Positions 6,475 to 14,958 of a stretch of 64,000 bases of DNA are shown here, in pieces. Location of the stretch: NCBI RefSeq assembly GCF_036026595.1, contig NZ_JARZFX010000001.1, positions 620,001 to 684,000 on the forward strand, given 5' to 3'. Position 1 is the stretch's first letter. Each line of letters opens with the position of its first letter. Under the pieces are notes generated by a model that saw nothing but the letters and a program-made list of their open reading frames with translations, searched no databases and was not told where the DNA came from. The translations under genes were made by a program, and so were the position numbers. Origin of the DNA: Virgibacillus_P tibetensis. GTDB lineage: Bacteria; Bacillota; Bacilli; Bacillales; Amphibacillaceae.

Positions 6475-8004
6475 TTACACTGGATACACACCATGTTTTC
6501 TTTCTGTGAAAGTAATATTTTTAGCTTCATACAGGGAGAAACGACTGGATAATTCATCTCTAAGCTTATCTGGGTCTACTACTGCATCAATTACCATTTC
6601 TGATGCAAGTCTGTAAATATCAATGTTATCCTTATATTCATCCTGCTTTTCTTTAATAAATGCCGGTCTTTCCTCTTCCGGTAATGCAGCTATTTTATTT
6701 GCATAAACAGCATTAACAGCTGCTTCTGGTCCCATTACAGCAATCTGTGCTGTTGGCAACGCAATACAGCAATCCGGTTCAAAAGCAGGTCCTGCCATTG
6801 CATACAACCCTGCTCCGTATGCTTTCCTTACAATTACAGAAATCTTAGGAACCGTAGCCTCACTCATCGTTGCCAGCATTTTAGCACCATGTCTAATAAT
6901 TCCAGCTCGTTCCACCTTTGTACCAATCATAAATCCAGGGATATCGGCCAGGAACAGTAATGAAATATTAAATGCGTCGCATAGCTGGATAAATTTAGCT
7001 GCTTTATCTGCTGAATCCGGGAATAGTACCCCGCCCTTCATACGTGGCTGATTCGCGATAATACCTACTGTTTTACCATTAATTCTAGCAAGTCCAGTAA
7101 TTAGTTCTGGTGCAAATTTCTTTTTAATCTCACAAAAGCTTTCTTCATCTATAATTCTATTAATTAAGTCATGCATATTAAACGGTGCATTTTGATTTTC
7201 AGGAATTATATCTGTGATCGTTTTCTCGAAGTTTTTTGCCTCTTTAGCATCTACAGTTTCAGGTTTTTGTCTGAAGTTAGCAGGGAAATAGCTTAAGTAG
7301 TTTTGTGCATATTCTATTGCTTCTTCCTCTGATTTAACCAAAACATCTCCACAGCCGGATACTGAACAATGCATATTGGCACCGCCCATTTCTTCCAGGC
7401 TGACTTTCTCGCCGATCACCTTTTCTGCCATGCGTGGGCTGCCTAAATACATGGAAGCATTCCCATCAACCATAATAACAATATCACAGAATGCGGGAAT
7501 ATAAGCTCCTCCTGCTGCAGATGGTCCGAAGAGTAAGCAGACCTGAGGTACACGTCCAGATAATTTTATCTGATTATGGAATATCCGCCCAGCCCCCCGT
7601 CGACCCGGGAACATTTCAATTTGGTCAGTTATTCTGGCTCCTGCTGAATCAACCAGGTAGAGCATTGGTATTTCCAATTTTTCAGCGGTTTCCTGAATGC
7701 GAATAATCTTTTCAACTGTTCTTTTTCCCCATGAACCGGCTTTTACGGTCGAATCGTTTGCCATCACACAAACTGACTGACCATTTACTTTACCAATCCC
7801 GGTTACTACACCATCTGCTGGTAAGGTATCGTCCATGCAATTAGCAAAAAATGCGTCCTCAATATTCATACCTTCGTCAAATAACAGCTCTAAGCGTTTG
7901 CGAACAAACAGCTTTCCTTTTTCTTCATTCTTTTGATGATACTTTTCAAGACCACCTTTCTCTATTTTTTCCATTCTTTTCTGTAAATCTTCAACATATG
8001 ACAT
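6475..8004 (-). CDS. yngE: Acyl-CoA carboxylase carboxyltransferase subunit (YngE-like)
   Basis: The protein has 509 residues, full length for the family. It has the two crotonase-fold halves of a biotin-dependent carboxyltransferase: the acyl-CoA side has GRRGAGRIFHNQIKLSGRVP and FGPSAAGGAYIP, and the biotin side has PGFMIGTKVERAGIIRHGAK and AYGAGLYAMAGPAF. With the biotin carboxylase and carrier genes of the same operon it should form a methylcrotonyl-CoA (or related acyl-CoA) carboxylase, the committed step of leucine breakdown. The substrate is inferred from the neighbouring HMG-CoA lyase and hydratase genes. A ribosome site AGGAGGG lies 7 nt before ATG. It is the last gene of the operon and is followed by a terminator. 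Confidence 0.93.
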   Translation of the reverse strand: MSYVEDLQKRMEKIEKGGLEKYHQKNEEKGKLFVRKRLELLFDEGMNIEDAFFANCMDDTLPADGVVTGIGKVNGQSVCVMANDSTVKAGSWGKRTVEKIIRIQETAEKLEIPMLYLVDSAGARITDQIEMFPGRRGAGRIFHNQIKLSGRVPQVCLLFGPSAAGGAYIPAFCDIVIMVDGNASMYLGSPRMAEKVIGEKVSLEEMGGANMHCSVSGCGDVLVKSEEEAIEYAQNYLSYFPANFRQKPETVDAKEAKNFEKTITDIIPENQNAPFNMHDLINRIIDEESFCEIKKKFAPELITGLARINGKTVGIIANQPRMKGGVLFPDSADKAAKFIQLCDAFNISLLFLADIPGFMIGTKVERAGIIRHGAKMLATMSEATVPKISVIVRKAYGAGLYAMAGPAFEPDCCIALPTAQIAVMGPEAAVNAVYANKIAALPEEERPAFIKEKQDEYKDNIDIYRLASEMVIDAVVDPDKLRDELSSRFSLYEAKNITFTERKHGVYPV

Positions 8005-8021
8005 AAAATGCCCTCCTGTTT

Positions 8022-8804
8022 TTATTTCCCTTTATATATCGGCTTTCTTTTCTCTCTGAACGCTTCTAATCCTTCTTTACGGTCGGATGTTGGTATAGTT
8101 TCTTTGTAACATAAATGCTCTAGAGCTAATCCGGTTGATAAATCTGTTTGGATTCCTTTGTTAATAGCAGTCTTTGCTTGTTCCAGTGCAATTGGGCCAT
8201 TGCCAGCGATTTTATTTGCAAGTTGCACTGCTGTTTTCAGCAATTCATTATACTCAACTACTTGCTCCACCATCCCAATTTTTAGTGCTTCGTCAGCAGT
8301 GACTCTCTCCGCTGTATAAATCAGTCGTTTTGCCTGACCTAATCCAATAAGCCTTGTAAGGCGCTGTGTGCCCCCAGCCCCCGGTATAATAGCCAGTGAA
8401 GTCTCTGTTAAACCTATGTTAGCATGAGTTGCTGCTATCCGAAGATCACACGCTAAAGCTAATTCTAGTCCACCACCGAATGCAACACCATTTAATGCAG
8501 CTATAACAGGCATTTTCATCTCTTCTACAGCAGTTACGGTGTCACCGATATAACGAACTGCAGCAATAACCTGCTCATCGGACATTCCGTTTCTCTCTTT
8601 CAGATCAGCTCCTGCAGAGAAAGCTTTCTCATAGGCTCCTGTAATTATTGTACAATAGACAGATGTATTGTCATTAACTTCATTAATAATTTCATTAAGC
8701 TTATCCAGTAATGCTTTTGACATCGCGTTAGCAGCCTCAGGTCTGTTCAGCGTAATCACTGCCACATGTTCATCAACTATGTTCAATTCAATTAACGTTG
8801 TCAT
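8022..8804 (-). CDS. yngF: Enoyl-CoA hydratase, probable methylglutaconyl-CoA hydratase
   Basis: The protein has 260 residues and the crotonase fold. The oxyanion-hole motifs are AFSAGADLKER (near residue 62) and NGVAFGGGLELALACDLRIA (near 105). The catalytic Glu region is IIPGAGGTQRLTRLIG. The position between the HMG-CoA lyase and the carboxylase subunit supports hydration of 3-methylglutaconyl-CoA to HMG-CoA. The generic hydratase call is firm; the exact substrate is inferred from context. GGAGGT stands 4 nt before the ATG. The C-terminal EKRKPIYKGK ending is typical of the family. Confidence 0.92.
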   Translation of the reverse strand: MTTLIELNIVDEHVAVITLNRPEAANAMSKALLDKLNEIINEVNDNTSVYCTIITGAYEKAFSAGADLKERNGMSDEQVIAAVRYIGDTVTAVEEMKMPVIAALNGVAFGGGLELALACDLRIAATHANIGLTETSLAIIPGAGGTQRLTRLIGLGQAKRLIYTAERVTADEALKIGMVEQVVEYNELLKTAVQLANKIAGNGPIALEQAKTAINKGIQTDLSTGLALEHLCYKETIPTSDRKEGLEAFREKRKPIYKGK

Positions 8805-8814
8805 GCGTACCTCC

Positions 8815-9717
8815 TTACAATGGTTGACTATTTAATATTTTCATTTGATGACTTGATAGATTCTTTACGTATTTTTCAATATAAAAAGCAGCATTGATTA
8901 CTTTATTTTCATCAATTCCTGTATTAACTCCCATCCGATGCAACATATATAGTAAGTCATCCGTAGCTAAGTTTCCTGAGGCTCCTTTTGCGTAAGGGCA
9001 ACCACCCAGACCTCCAACAGCGCTATCAAATTTAGTAATACCTAAGTTCATTGCTACTAATACATTGGCTAGAGCAGTTCCTCTTGTGTCATGAAAATGC
9101 ATTGCAATCTTTTCCTTTGGAAAGTAGCTTAATAGTTTTGAAGTTACTTGTTCCACTTGTAATGGATCGGCAACACCGATTGTATCTCCTATAGACAGTT
9201 CATCGATTCCCATTGTAAATAGTTTATCGCAAATGGTGATAACCTTTTCAGTATCTATACTACCTTCATAGGGACATCCGAATACAGTTGAAACATAGCC
9301 TCTGACAGTTTTTCCTGCTCCTTTAGCTTCCTTCGACACGTTTTTTAAAACAGGTAGTGTTTCACTTATTGTTTTATTTATATTATTTTTGTTATGTGAT
9401 TCGCTTGCAGATAAAAATAAACATACTTCATCCACATTTACTTCTAATGCCCGCTCCAGTCCCTTTAAATTAGGGACTAAAGCAGCATAAGTAACATCGG
9501 GATTACGCTTAATTTGTTTCGCTACCTCTGTTGCATCCTTTAATTGGGGAATCCAATCGGGATGAACAAATGAAGAGATCTCAATATAAGAAGTTCCAGT
9601 TTCGGAAAGCATATTAATCCATTCTATTTTTGCTTCTAGTGGGACCATTTCAGTTTCATTCTGCAGCCCGTCACGTGGGCCAACTTCTTTAACAATAATT
9701 TCACCTGGAAAGTTCAA
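8815..9717 (-). CDS. yngG: Hydroxymethylglutaryl-CoA lyase
   Basis: The protein has about 300 residues and a TIM-barrel HMGL-like fold. The substrate and metal motif KEVGPRDGLQNE is near the N-terminus, HFHDTRGTALAN holds the metal-binding histidines, and GGLGGCPYAKGASGN carries the catalytic cysteine. It splits HMG-CoA into acetyl-CoA and acetoacetate, the last step of leucine degradation. Two in-frame TTG codons exist. The one at 9723 directly touches the AGGAGGG ribosome site, so I prefer the second, at 9717, with 6 nt spacing. Confidence 0.92.
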   Translation of the reverse strand: MNFPGEIIVKEVGPRDGLQNETEMVPLEAKIEWINMLSETGTSYIEISSFVHPDWIPQLKDATEVAKQIKRNPDVTYAALVPNLKGLERALEVNVDEVCLFLSASESHNKNNINKTISETLPVLKNVSKEAKGAGKTVRGYVSTVFGCPYEGSIDTEKVITICDKLFTMGIDELSIGDTIGVADPLQVEQVTSKLLSYFPKEKIAMHFHDTRGTALANVLVAMNLGITKFDSAVGGLGGCPYAKGASGNLATDDLLYMLHRMGVNTGIDENKVINAAFYIEKYVKNLSSHQMKILNSQPL

Positions 9718-9753
9718 TCGCAACCCTCCTATTTAATTTTGTACGATTTATTT

Positions 9754-9963
9754 TTACTCAATAATTGCAATTACATCGCCTTCGTTAACAAAATCGCCTT
9801 CGTTTACTTTTAACTCTTTAACCGTACCCGCTTCTTCGGCACCGATCGGAATCTCCATCTTCATTGATTCCAATATCACAATATCTTGACCTTCCTCTAC
9901 ACTTTCCCCTTGGGCTACTGTTATTTTCCAAACGCTTCCTGCCATACTTGCTTTTACTTCCAT
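9754..9963 (-). CDS. Biotin carboxyl carrier protein (small lipoyl/biotinyl domain)
   Basis: The 69-residue protein is a single biotinyl domain. ESMKMEIP (around residues 32-39) carries the lysine that receives biotin, and matching beta-hairpin repeats flank it. It shuttles carboxybiotin between the biotin carboxylase upstream and the carboxyltransferase downstream. In B. subtilis the equivalent stand-alone carrier is the yngHB product. AGGAGG lies 7 nt before the ATG, and only 12 nt separate the gene from the carboxylase. Confidence 0.93.
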   Translation of the reverse strand: MEVKASMAGSVWKITVAQGESVEEGQDIVILESMKMEIPIGAEEAGTVKELKVNEGDFVNEGDVIAIIE

Positions 9964-9975
9964 AATTATTCCTCC

Positions 9976-11331
9976 TTAGTTTGTTTTCATTTCCGGTAAA
10001 TAATGTTCTTCAACAAATGCTGTCGAAATATTTCCCTTTTTAAATTGTTCATTATCCACGACTTTTAAAAGCATGGGGATATTCGTTTTTATACCTTCTA
10101 CTTTGTACATGAGAAGCGCATCCTTTAATAAGGAAATCGCTTCATTTCTCGTTGTACCCTTAACGATGAGCTTTCCAATCATCGGATCATAATAAGGTGT
10201 AACATCAAATCCACCTGTTACTGCTGTTTCATTGCGGATATGTTCACCTTCAGGCATCACAAACGTGGTGATATGACCTGGCGATGGAAAAAATGTTACC
10301 GGATCTTCCGCATAAATCCGTACTTCAATTGCATGCCCATTAATAGCCAAATTTTCCTGTGTAATCTCTAACTTTTTCCCATTTGCTATTTTCAACTGTT
10401 CTTCAACAATATCCAGTCCTGTTATCTCTTCTGTTACAGGATGTTCAACCTGGATTCTCGTATTCATTTCAAGAAAATAAAAATTTTCGTCTTCATCCAC
10501 TAAGAATTCAATAGTGCCTGCATTTGTATAACCAAGTGCTTTAGCGGCCTTCACAGATGCTTTTCCCATCGCATCCCTGGTTTGCTGCGAAATGAACGTC
10601 GATGGTGCCTCTTCAACAACTTTTTGATTCCGACGCTGTATAGAGCAATCTCTTTCGAATAAATGAACTACATTTCCGTGGTGATCAGCTAAAAGCTGGA
10701 TTTCAATATGACGGGCATTTTCTAATTTTTTCTCCATAAACATTGACCCATCACCGAAAAATGTTAAGGCACGCTTTGAATTACTTTCGAATGCTTTCGA
10801 CAGCTCTTCGTCAGAAGATACGACTTGCATCCCAATTCCCCCACCACCTGCAGACGCTTTTAACATCACCGGATAACTGATACCGTGGGCAATTTCTATC
10901 GCCTCCTCTATCGACGATATAGCCACATCAGTTCCAGGAACTACCGGGATACCCGCTTTTTGCATTGCAATTCTTGCTTCAATCTTACTTCCCATTTGCT
11001 TCATAACTTTACTGCTGGGACCAATGAAAATAATACCTTCTTGATCACATTTTTCTACGAATTGATCATTCTCACTCAGGAAGCCATAACCAGGATGAAT
11101 TGCATCTGCACCTGCCTCTTTTGCAACTGAGAATATCTTCTCTGTATTTAAGTAACTATCGTTGACACGTGGTGGGCCTATCAAATAACTTTCATCTGCC
11201 AATGAAACATATGGAGCTTTTTGATCTGCTTCAGAATAGACAGCAACAGTTATAATTCCCAGTCTTTTGCAAGTTCTGATAATGCGTGCTGCTATTTCCC
11301 CGCGATTTGCTATAAGTACTTTTTTTATCAT
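9976..11331 (-). CDS. yngH: Biotin carboxylase subunit of acyl-CoA carboxylase
   Basis: The protein has 451 residues, full length for a free biotin carboxylase. It begins KKVLIANRGEIAARIIRTC. The ATP-grasp glycine loop is KASAGGGGIGMQVV (near residue 158), and the metal and active-site strand is FLEMNTRIQVEHPVTE (near 285). It carboxylates biotin on the carrier protein with ATP and bicarbonate. There is no fused carrier domain, in keeping with the separate gene just downstream. Context assigns it to the branched acyl-CoA carboxylase, not to AccC of fatty-acid synthesis. Confidence 0.92.
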   Translation of the reverse strand: MIKKVLIANRGEIAARIIRTCKRLGIITVAVYSEADQKAPYVSLADESYLIGPPRVNDSYLNTEKIFSVAKEAGADAIHPGYGFLSENDQFVEKCDQEGIIFIGPSSKVMKQMGSKIEARIAMQKAGIPVVPGTDVAISSIEEAIEIAHGISYPVMLKASAGGGGIGMQVVSSDEELSKAFESNSKRALTFFGDGSMFMEKKLENARHIEIQLLADHHGNVVHLFERDCSIQRRNQKVVEEAPSTFISQQTRDAMGKASVKAAKALGYTNAGTIEFLVDEDENFYFLEMNTRIQVEHPVTEEITGLDIVEEQLKIANGKKLEITQENLAINGHAIEVRIYAEDPVTFFPSPGHITTFVMPEGEHIRNETAVTGGFDVTPYYDPMIGKLIVKGTTRNEAISLLKDALLMYKVEGIKTNIPMLLKVVDNEQFKKGNISTAFVEEHYLPEMKTN

Positions 11332-11341
11332 AAACTCTCTC

Positions 11342-12976
11342 CTATTTCTGAAGTTGTTTTATAGCGCTTTCCTTCAACTTAAATTTTTGAATTTTGCCAC
11401 TGGCTGTCATTGGATACTCATCGATGAACTCAATGTATTTAGGTATTTTATGTCTCGAAATATTGCCTTCACAAAATTTCCGAATATCATCAGTTGTTGT
11501 TTGTTTACCTTCCTTCAAAATGATCCATGCCATAATTTCTTCTCCAAGCCTTTCGTCCGGTAAGCCTACTACTTGAACATCCAATACATCTGGATGCTGG
11601 TATAAGAACTCTTCTACTTCCCGCGGATAAATATTCTCTCCCCCACGGATAATCATATCTTTTATTCTTCCTGTAATTTCCAAATAGCCATTTTCATGCA
11701 TAACCGCTAAGTCTCCTGTATGAAGCCAACCATCATCGTCGATTGCTTCATTCGTTGCGGCTAGGTTATTATAATAGCCTTTCATAACATGATATCCTCG
11801 GGTAAGCAGCTCACCGGGAATGCCAACTTCCTGTTCTGTATTTGTACCGGGAATGGTTATTTTTACTTCAACATTCGGATGTGGTTTACCTACCGTGCTT
11901 ACTTTCAACTCAATAGGATCATCCGTTCTTGTCTGTGTTATAACGGGGGAAGACTCAGTTTGCCCATAAGCAATTGTAATCTCCTGTGCCCCCATTTTCT
12001 CCATTACGTTTGTCATTACTTCAATCGGACAAGTAGAACCAGCCATAATCCCTGTACGCAAATGGGACAGGTCATAAGAACTAAAGTCAGGATGATTTAA
12101 TTCTGCAATAAACATTGTTGGTACTCCGTGAAGTGCCGTGCATTTTTCCTCTGCTGCCGCCTGCAGAACTTTCTCTGCATTGAATTGTTCCAGAATAACC
12201 ATTGTTGTGCCTTTCGAAACAGCAGCGAGTACACCTAATACACATCCAAAGCAATGGAAAAATGGGACTGGAATACAGAGCCTGTCTTCATAGGTTAATT
12301 TCATACAGTCAGCAATTTGGTTTCCATTATTAACGATATTATAGTGTGTCAGCATAACTCCCTTAGGAAATCCCGTCGTACCTGATGTATACTGCATATT
12401 AATTACATCATCATAATGTAAAGTCTTTTTGCGTTCCTCCAATTCACCAAAGCTAACAACTCTTCCGTAATCCATAATCTCTTCCCATGTATAACTATAG
12501 GAATAGTCATTGTCACTTAATACAATAATATTTTTTAAAAGCGGCAAAACTTCAGAATTTAATTTTCCTTTTTCAGCACCTGTCAATTCCGGACAAACTT
12601 GTTTTAGAATATCTATATAAGAAGTTCCCTTATAACTTTCTGCCATTATTAACGTTGTCGCTTCTGATTGCTTTAAAAGATACTCTAATTCTTTTGCCTG
12701 GTAATTTGTGTTCACTGTCACTAGTACTGCTCCCATTTTTCCTGTAGCAAATTGGGTAGTTAGCCATTCAGGTTTATTATCTGCCCAAATAGCAACGTTT
12801 TCCCCTTTTTTAATTCCTAGCGACATGAAGCCTTTTGCTGCCTGATCTACCATTTCATTAAATTCCTGATACGTCTTGCGTAAATTTAATTCTGGGTAGA
12901 TAACTGCTTCATGATCGGGATATAAATTCACTTGTTCTTCTAATAATTCACCAACTGTTGATTTAATAAGAGACAT
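11342..12976 (-). CDS. yngI: Acyl-CoA synthetase (AMP-forming)
   Basis: The protein has 544 residues and belongs to the ANL superfamily. The P-loop-like A3 motif MQYTSGTTGFPKGVMLTH is near residue 197, the A5 motif IAYGQTES near 336, and the A8 hinge GRIKDMIIRGGENIYPREVE near 436. The C-terminal catalytic Lys is in TASGKIQKFKL. It activates a fatty or branched acid to its CoA ester before oxidation by the neighbouring dehydrogenase; the natural substrate is unknown. AGGAGAAA precedes the ATG. It lies 24 nt from the acyl-CoA dehydrogenase gene in the same operon. Confidence 0.92.
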   Translation of the reverse strand: MSLIKSTVGELLEEQVNLYPDHEAVIYPELNLRKTYQEFNEMVDQAAKGFMSLGIKKGENVAIWADNKPEWLTTQFATGKMGAVLVTVNTNYQAKELEYLLKQSEATTLIMAESYKGTSYIDILKQVCPELTGAEKGKLNSEVLPLLKNIIVLSDNDYSYSYTWEEIMDYGRVVSFGELEERKKTLHYDDVINMQYTSGTTGFPKGVMLTHYNIVNNGNQIADCMKLTYEDRLCIPVPFFHCFGCVLGVLAAVSKGTTMVILEQFNAEKVLQAAAEEKCTALHGVPTMFIAELNHPDFSSYDLSHLRTGIMAGSTCPIEVMTNVMEKMGAQEITIAYGQTESSPVITQTRTDDPIELKVSTVGKPHPNVEVKITIPGTNTEQEVGIPGELLTRGYHVMKGYYNNLAATNEAIDDDGWLHTGDLAVMHENGYLEITGRIKDMIIRGGENIYPREVEEFLYQHPDVLDVQVVGLPDERLGEEIMAWIILKEGKQTTTDDIRKFCEGNISRHKIPKYIEFIDEYPMTASGKIQKFKLKESAIKQLQK

Positions 12977-13000
12977 GAATTTTCTCCTTTCTATTGAATA

Positions 13001-14149
13001 CTAGCAGCCTAGTTGTCTGGCAATTACTAAACGTTGAATTTCAGATGTGCCTTCTCCAATTTCTAATAGTTTCGCATCACGTAAGTATCTCTCAACCTCG
13101 TATTCACGCATATAACCATACCCACCATGAATCTGGATCGCTTGATTAGCAGCACGGAAGGCAGTTTCTGTTGCGTAAAGCTTGGCATATGCTGCCTCTT
13201 TGCTGAATGGTTTCTCATTATCTTTCAACCAAGCTGCTTTGTGAACTATATTTCTAGCAAGTTCAATTTCCATAGACATATCAGCCAACTTAAATTGAAT
13301 AGCCTGGAAGCTGGAAATCGGTTTACCAAACTGAGTTCTTTCTTTTGCGTAGCTTAGCGCCTTTTCCAGTGATGCTTGAGCTATTCCTAATCCTAGTGCT
13401 GCGATAGAGATTCTACCACCGTCAAGCGTATACAAAAATTGCTTGAACCCTTTTTGAGGATCCCCAAGAAGGTTTTCTTTAGGTACACGTACATTCGTCA
13501 GTACGATTTCTGCTGTATCTGAGCCACGAACACCCATTTTGTCGTAATTACTAGTGATTTTCACGCCATCAGTATTTGTTGGAACAATAATCGCCGAAAT
13601 AATATTCCTGCCATTTTCATTTTTTCCTGTAACTGCTGTTACAATAATGGTTTCAGCAAAACTCGCATTTGTAATAAAACACTTTTCCCCATTAATAACA
13701 TAGTCGTCACCATCAATTGTCGCTGTAGTTTTGGTACCACCTGCATCAGAGCCAGCATTAGGTTCAGTTAATCCAAAGGAACCCAGAGCCGTACCATTTG
13801 CTAATGGTGTTAGGAACTTTTCCTTTTGTTCTTCTGTACCAAAATAATATATTGGACTGGCTCCGAGCGATACTGCAGCAGCATAGCTCAAACCGGTGCT
13901 TCCACATACTCGGCCAATTTCCTCGACTGCCAGCGCATAAGAAAGCGTATCTCCACCTGATCCTCCATATTCTTCAGGAAAAGGTATTCCCAATAAGCCC
14001 AACTTTCCCATCTGATCAAAGATATCAACTGGGAATTTCGCCTCTGTATCAATCTCAATGGCTCTTGGTTGAATAACCTTTTCAGCAAAATCTTTCACCA
14101 TCTTCTTTATCATCTGTTGCTCTTTAGTCAATTCAAAATTCATGCTCAT
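13001..14149 (-). CDS. yngJ: Acyl-CoA dehydrogenase (isovaleryl/short branched chain type)
   Basis: The protein has 382 residues and the three-domain FAD acyl-CoA dehydrogenase fold. GSFGLTEPNAGSDAGG and NGEKCFITNASFAETIIV are the flavin-contacting strands, QAIQIHGGYGYMREYEVERYLRDAK is present, and IGEGTSEIQRLVIARQL ends the protein. It is the first structural gene of the operon, behind a TetR-type operator (14170-14187). In this pathway it would oxidise isovaleryl-CoA to methylcrotonyl-CoA and pass electrons to ETF. The ribosome site CAGGAGGATG precedes ATG. The exact chain specificity is inferred. Confidence 0.92.
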   Translation of the reverse strand: MSMNFELTKEQQMIKKMVKDFAEKVIQPRAIEIDTEAKFPVDIFDQMGKLGLLGIPFPEEYGGSGGDTLSYALAVEEIGRVCGSTGLSYAAAVSLGASPIYYFGTEEQKEKFLTPLANGTALGSFGLTEPNAGSDAGGTKTTATIDGDDYVINGEKCFITNASFAETIIVTAVTGKNENGRNIISAIIVPTNTDGVKITSNYDKMGVRGSDTAEIVLTNVRVPKENLLGDPQKGFKQFLYTLDGGRISIAALGLGIAQASLEKALSYAKERTQFGKPISSFQAIQFKLADMSMEIELARNIVHKAAWLKDNEKPFSKEAAYAKLYATETAFRAANQAIQIHGGYGYMREYEVERYLRDAKLLEIGEGTSEIQRLVIARQLGC

Positions 14150-14169
14150 CCTCCTGATATTTAGCAGTG

Positions 14170-14187
14170 AGACCGACTGGTTGGTCT
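14170..14187. promoter_or_regulatory. TetR-type operator in front of the acyl-CoA operon
   Basis: AGACCGACTGGTTGGTCT is an 18-bp near-perfect dyad of the GACCNACNNGTNGGTC kind used by many TetR-family repressors. It lies between the regulator gene and the ATG of the dehydrogenase gene. I infer that the adjacent TetR-family protein binds here. Confidence 0.65.
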
Positions 14188-14211
14188 GTTAAAGCTGTTA
14201 AAAAACTTCTT

Positions 14212-14841
14212 TTATACAGAAAAGAAGGGTTTCTCAATTAATATATCCTCATACGTTGCACTTGATAGTGTTTCTACTTGCAAGACAGCATGTAAAATTA
14301 AGTCTACAAAAATATCTCCAATTTCATCAATTGTTTTATCACCTGATTGCTGATACCACTTATATGTCCAGTTCACCATTCCGAGAATGGCCATTGCAGT
14401 AATTTCTACTGGCAGGTCTTCCCTGAATTCTCCACATAATTTTCCTTCCTTGATCGCTTGAATAACAATTTGTTTAAATTGGTCCCTTTTAATCTTGACC
14501 AGGGTTTCATACTGAGGTTTTAAGTAAATATTTTCTTGATAAAAAACAGAAATATGAGGTTTATAAAGGTCAAATACTTTTACAAAATCCTTTATAATTG
14601 CCTGCAGTTTCTTCGTTGGTGACTGGTATGTATCATTAGCGATAGTTGCTTTTTCCAGCACATAGGTTATAAACGTATCGTGAATAACGAACAGCAGCTC
14701 ATCCTTAGAAGTGAAATGATGATAGAATCCCCCTTTGGATGTCCCTACATCTTCGACAATTTGGTTAACTGTTACACCATGAAAACCATTCTTCTCAAAC
14801 AATAGTAAAGACGACTGAATAATCTTATGACGTAAATCCGT
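14212..14841 (-). CDS. TetR-family regulator of the yng-type operon, unusual start
   Basis: The product has a TetR helix-turn-helix: FEKNGFHGVTVNQIVEDVG, then TSKGGFYHHFTSKDELLFVI. A ligand domain follows, with KWYQQSGDKTIDEIGDIFVDLIL typical of FadR/YsiA-like regulators. The only annotatable start with a standard codon is a TTG at 14802, inside helix 1, with no ribosome site. The frame continues upstream through TDLRHKIIQSSLLL to an ACG at 14841. This ACG sits exactly 7 nt after a strong AAGGAGG, and a stop lies further upstream. I therefore place the start at 14841, either as a true ACG start or as an ATG that has mutated. The gene is immediately upstream of the acyl-CoA operon and probably represses it. 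Confidence 0.75.
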   Translation of the reverse strand, partial: TDLRHKIIQSSLLLFEKNGFHGVTVNQIVEDVGTSKGGFYHHFTSKDELLFVIHDTFITYVLEKATIANDTYQSPTKKLQAIIKDFVKVFDLYKPHISVFYQENIYLKPQYETLVKIKRDQFKQIVIQAIKEGKLCGEFREDLPVEITAMAILGMVNWTYKWYQQSGDKTIDEIGDIFVDLILHAVLQVETLSSATYEDILIEKPFFSV

Positions 14842-14849
14842 ATTAAACC

Positions 14850-14864
14850 CTCCTTCAGAAAATT
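14850..14864 (-). promoter_or_regulatory. CodY-like box overlapping the regulator's ribosome site
   Basis: On the minus strand AATTTTCTGAAGGAG matches the first 11 bases of the CodY consensus AATTTTCWGAAAATT, and its end overlaps the AAGGAGG of the tetR-like gene. Control by CodY would suit branched-chain amino acid breakdown, but the match is partial. Confidence 0.35.
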
Positions 14865-14895
14865 TATTTTAATCTTACCATATATTGTTTAAAAT

Positions 14896-14909
14896 ATAAA
14901 GCGCTTTCA
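14896..14909 (-). promoter_or_regulatory. cre site (CcpA) upstream of the tetR-yng unit
   Basis: On the minus strand TGAAAGCGCTTTAT fits the cre core TGWAANCGNTNWCA except at the final CA. It lies about 45 nt before the regulator's ribosome site, so carbon catabolite control of the operon is likely. Confidence 0.6.
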
Positions 14910-14924
14910 TTTAAACTCATAAAA

Positions 14925-14949
14925 CAGACAGCTTATAGTAAACTGTCTG
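14925..14949 (-). terminator. Terminator after parC
   Basis: CAGACAG and CTGTCTG form a stem placed 10 nt after the parC stop. On the minus strand it is followed by TTTTATG. Confidence 0.7.
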
Positions 14950-14958
14950 CTAAGCATA

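Noticed and set aside
9976..11331. Biotin carboxylase as AccC of fatty-acid synthesis
   Set aside because: Its operon partners are HMG-CoA lyase, a hydratase and an acyl-CoA dehydrogenase, and the carrier is the short stand-alone type.
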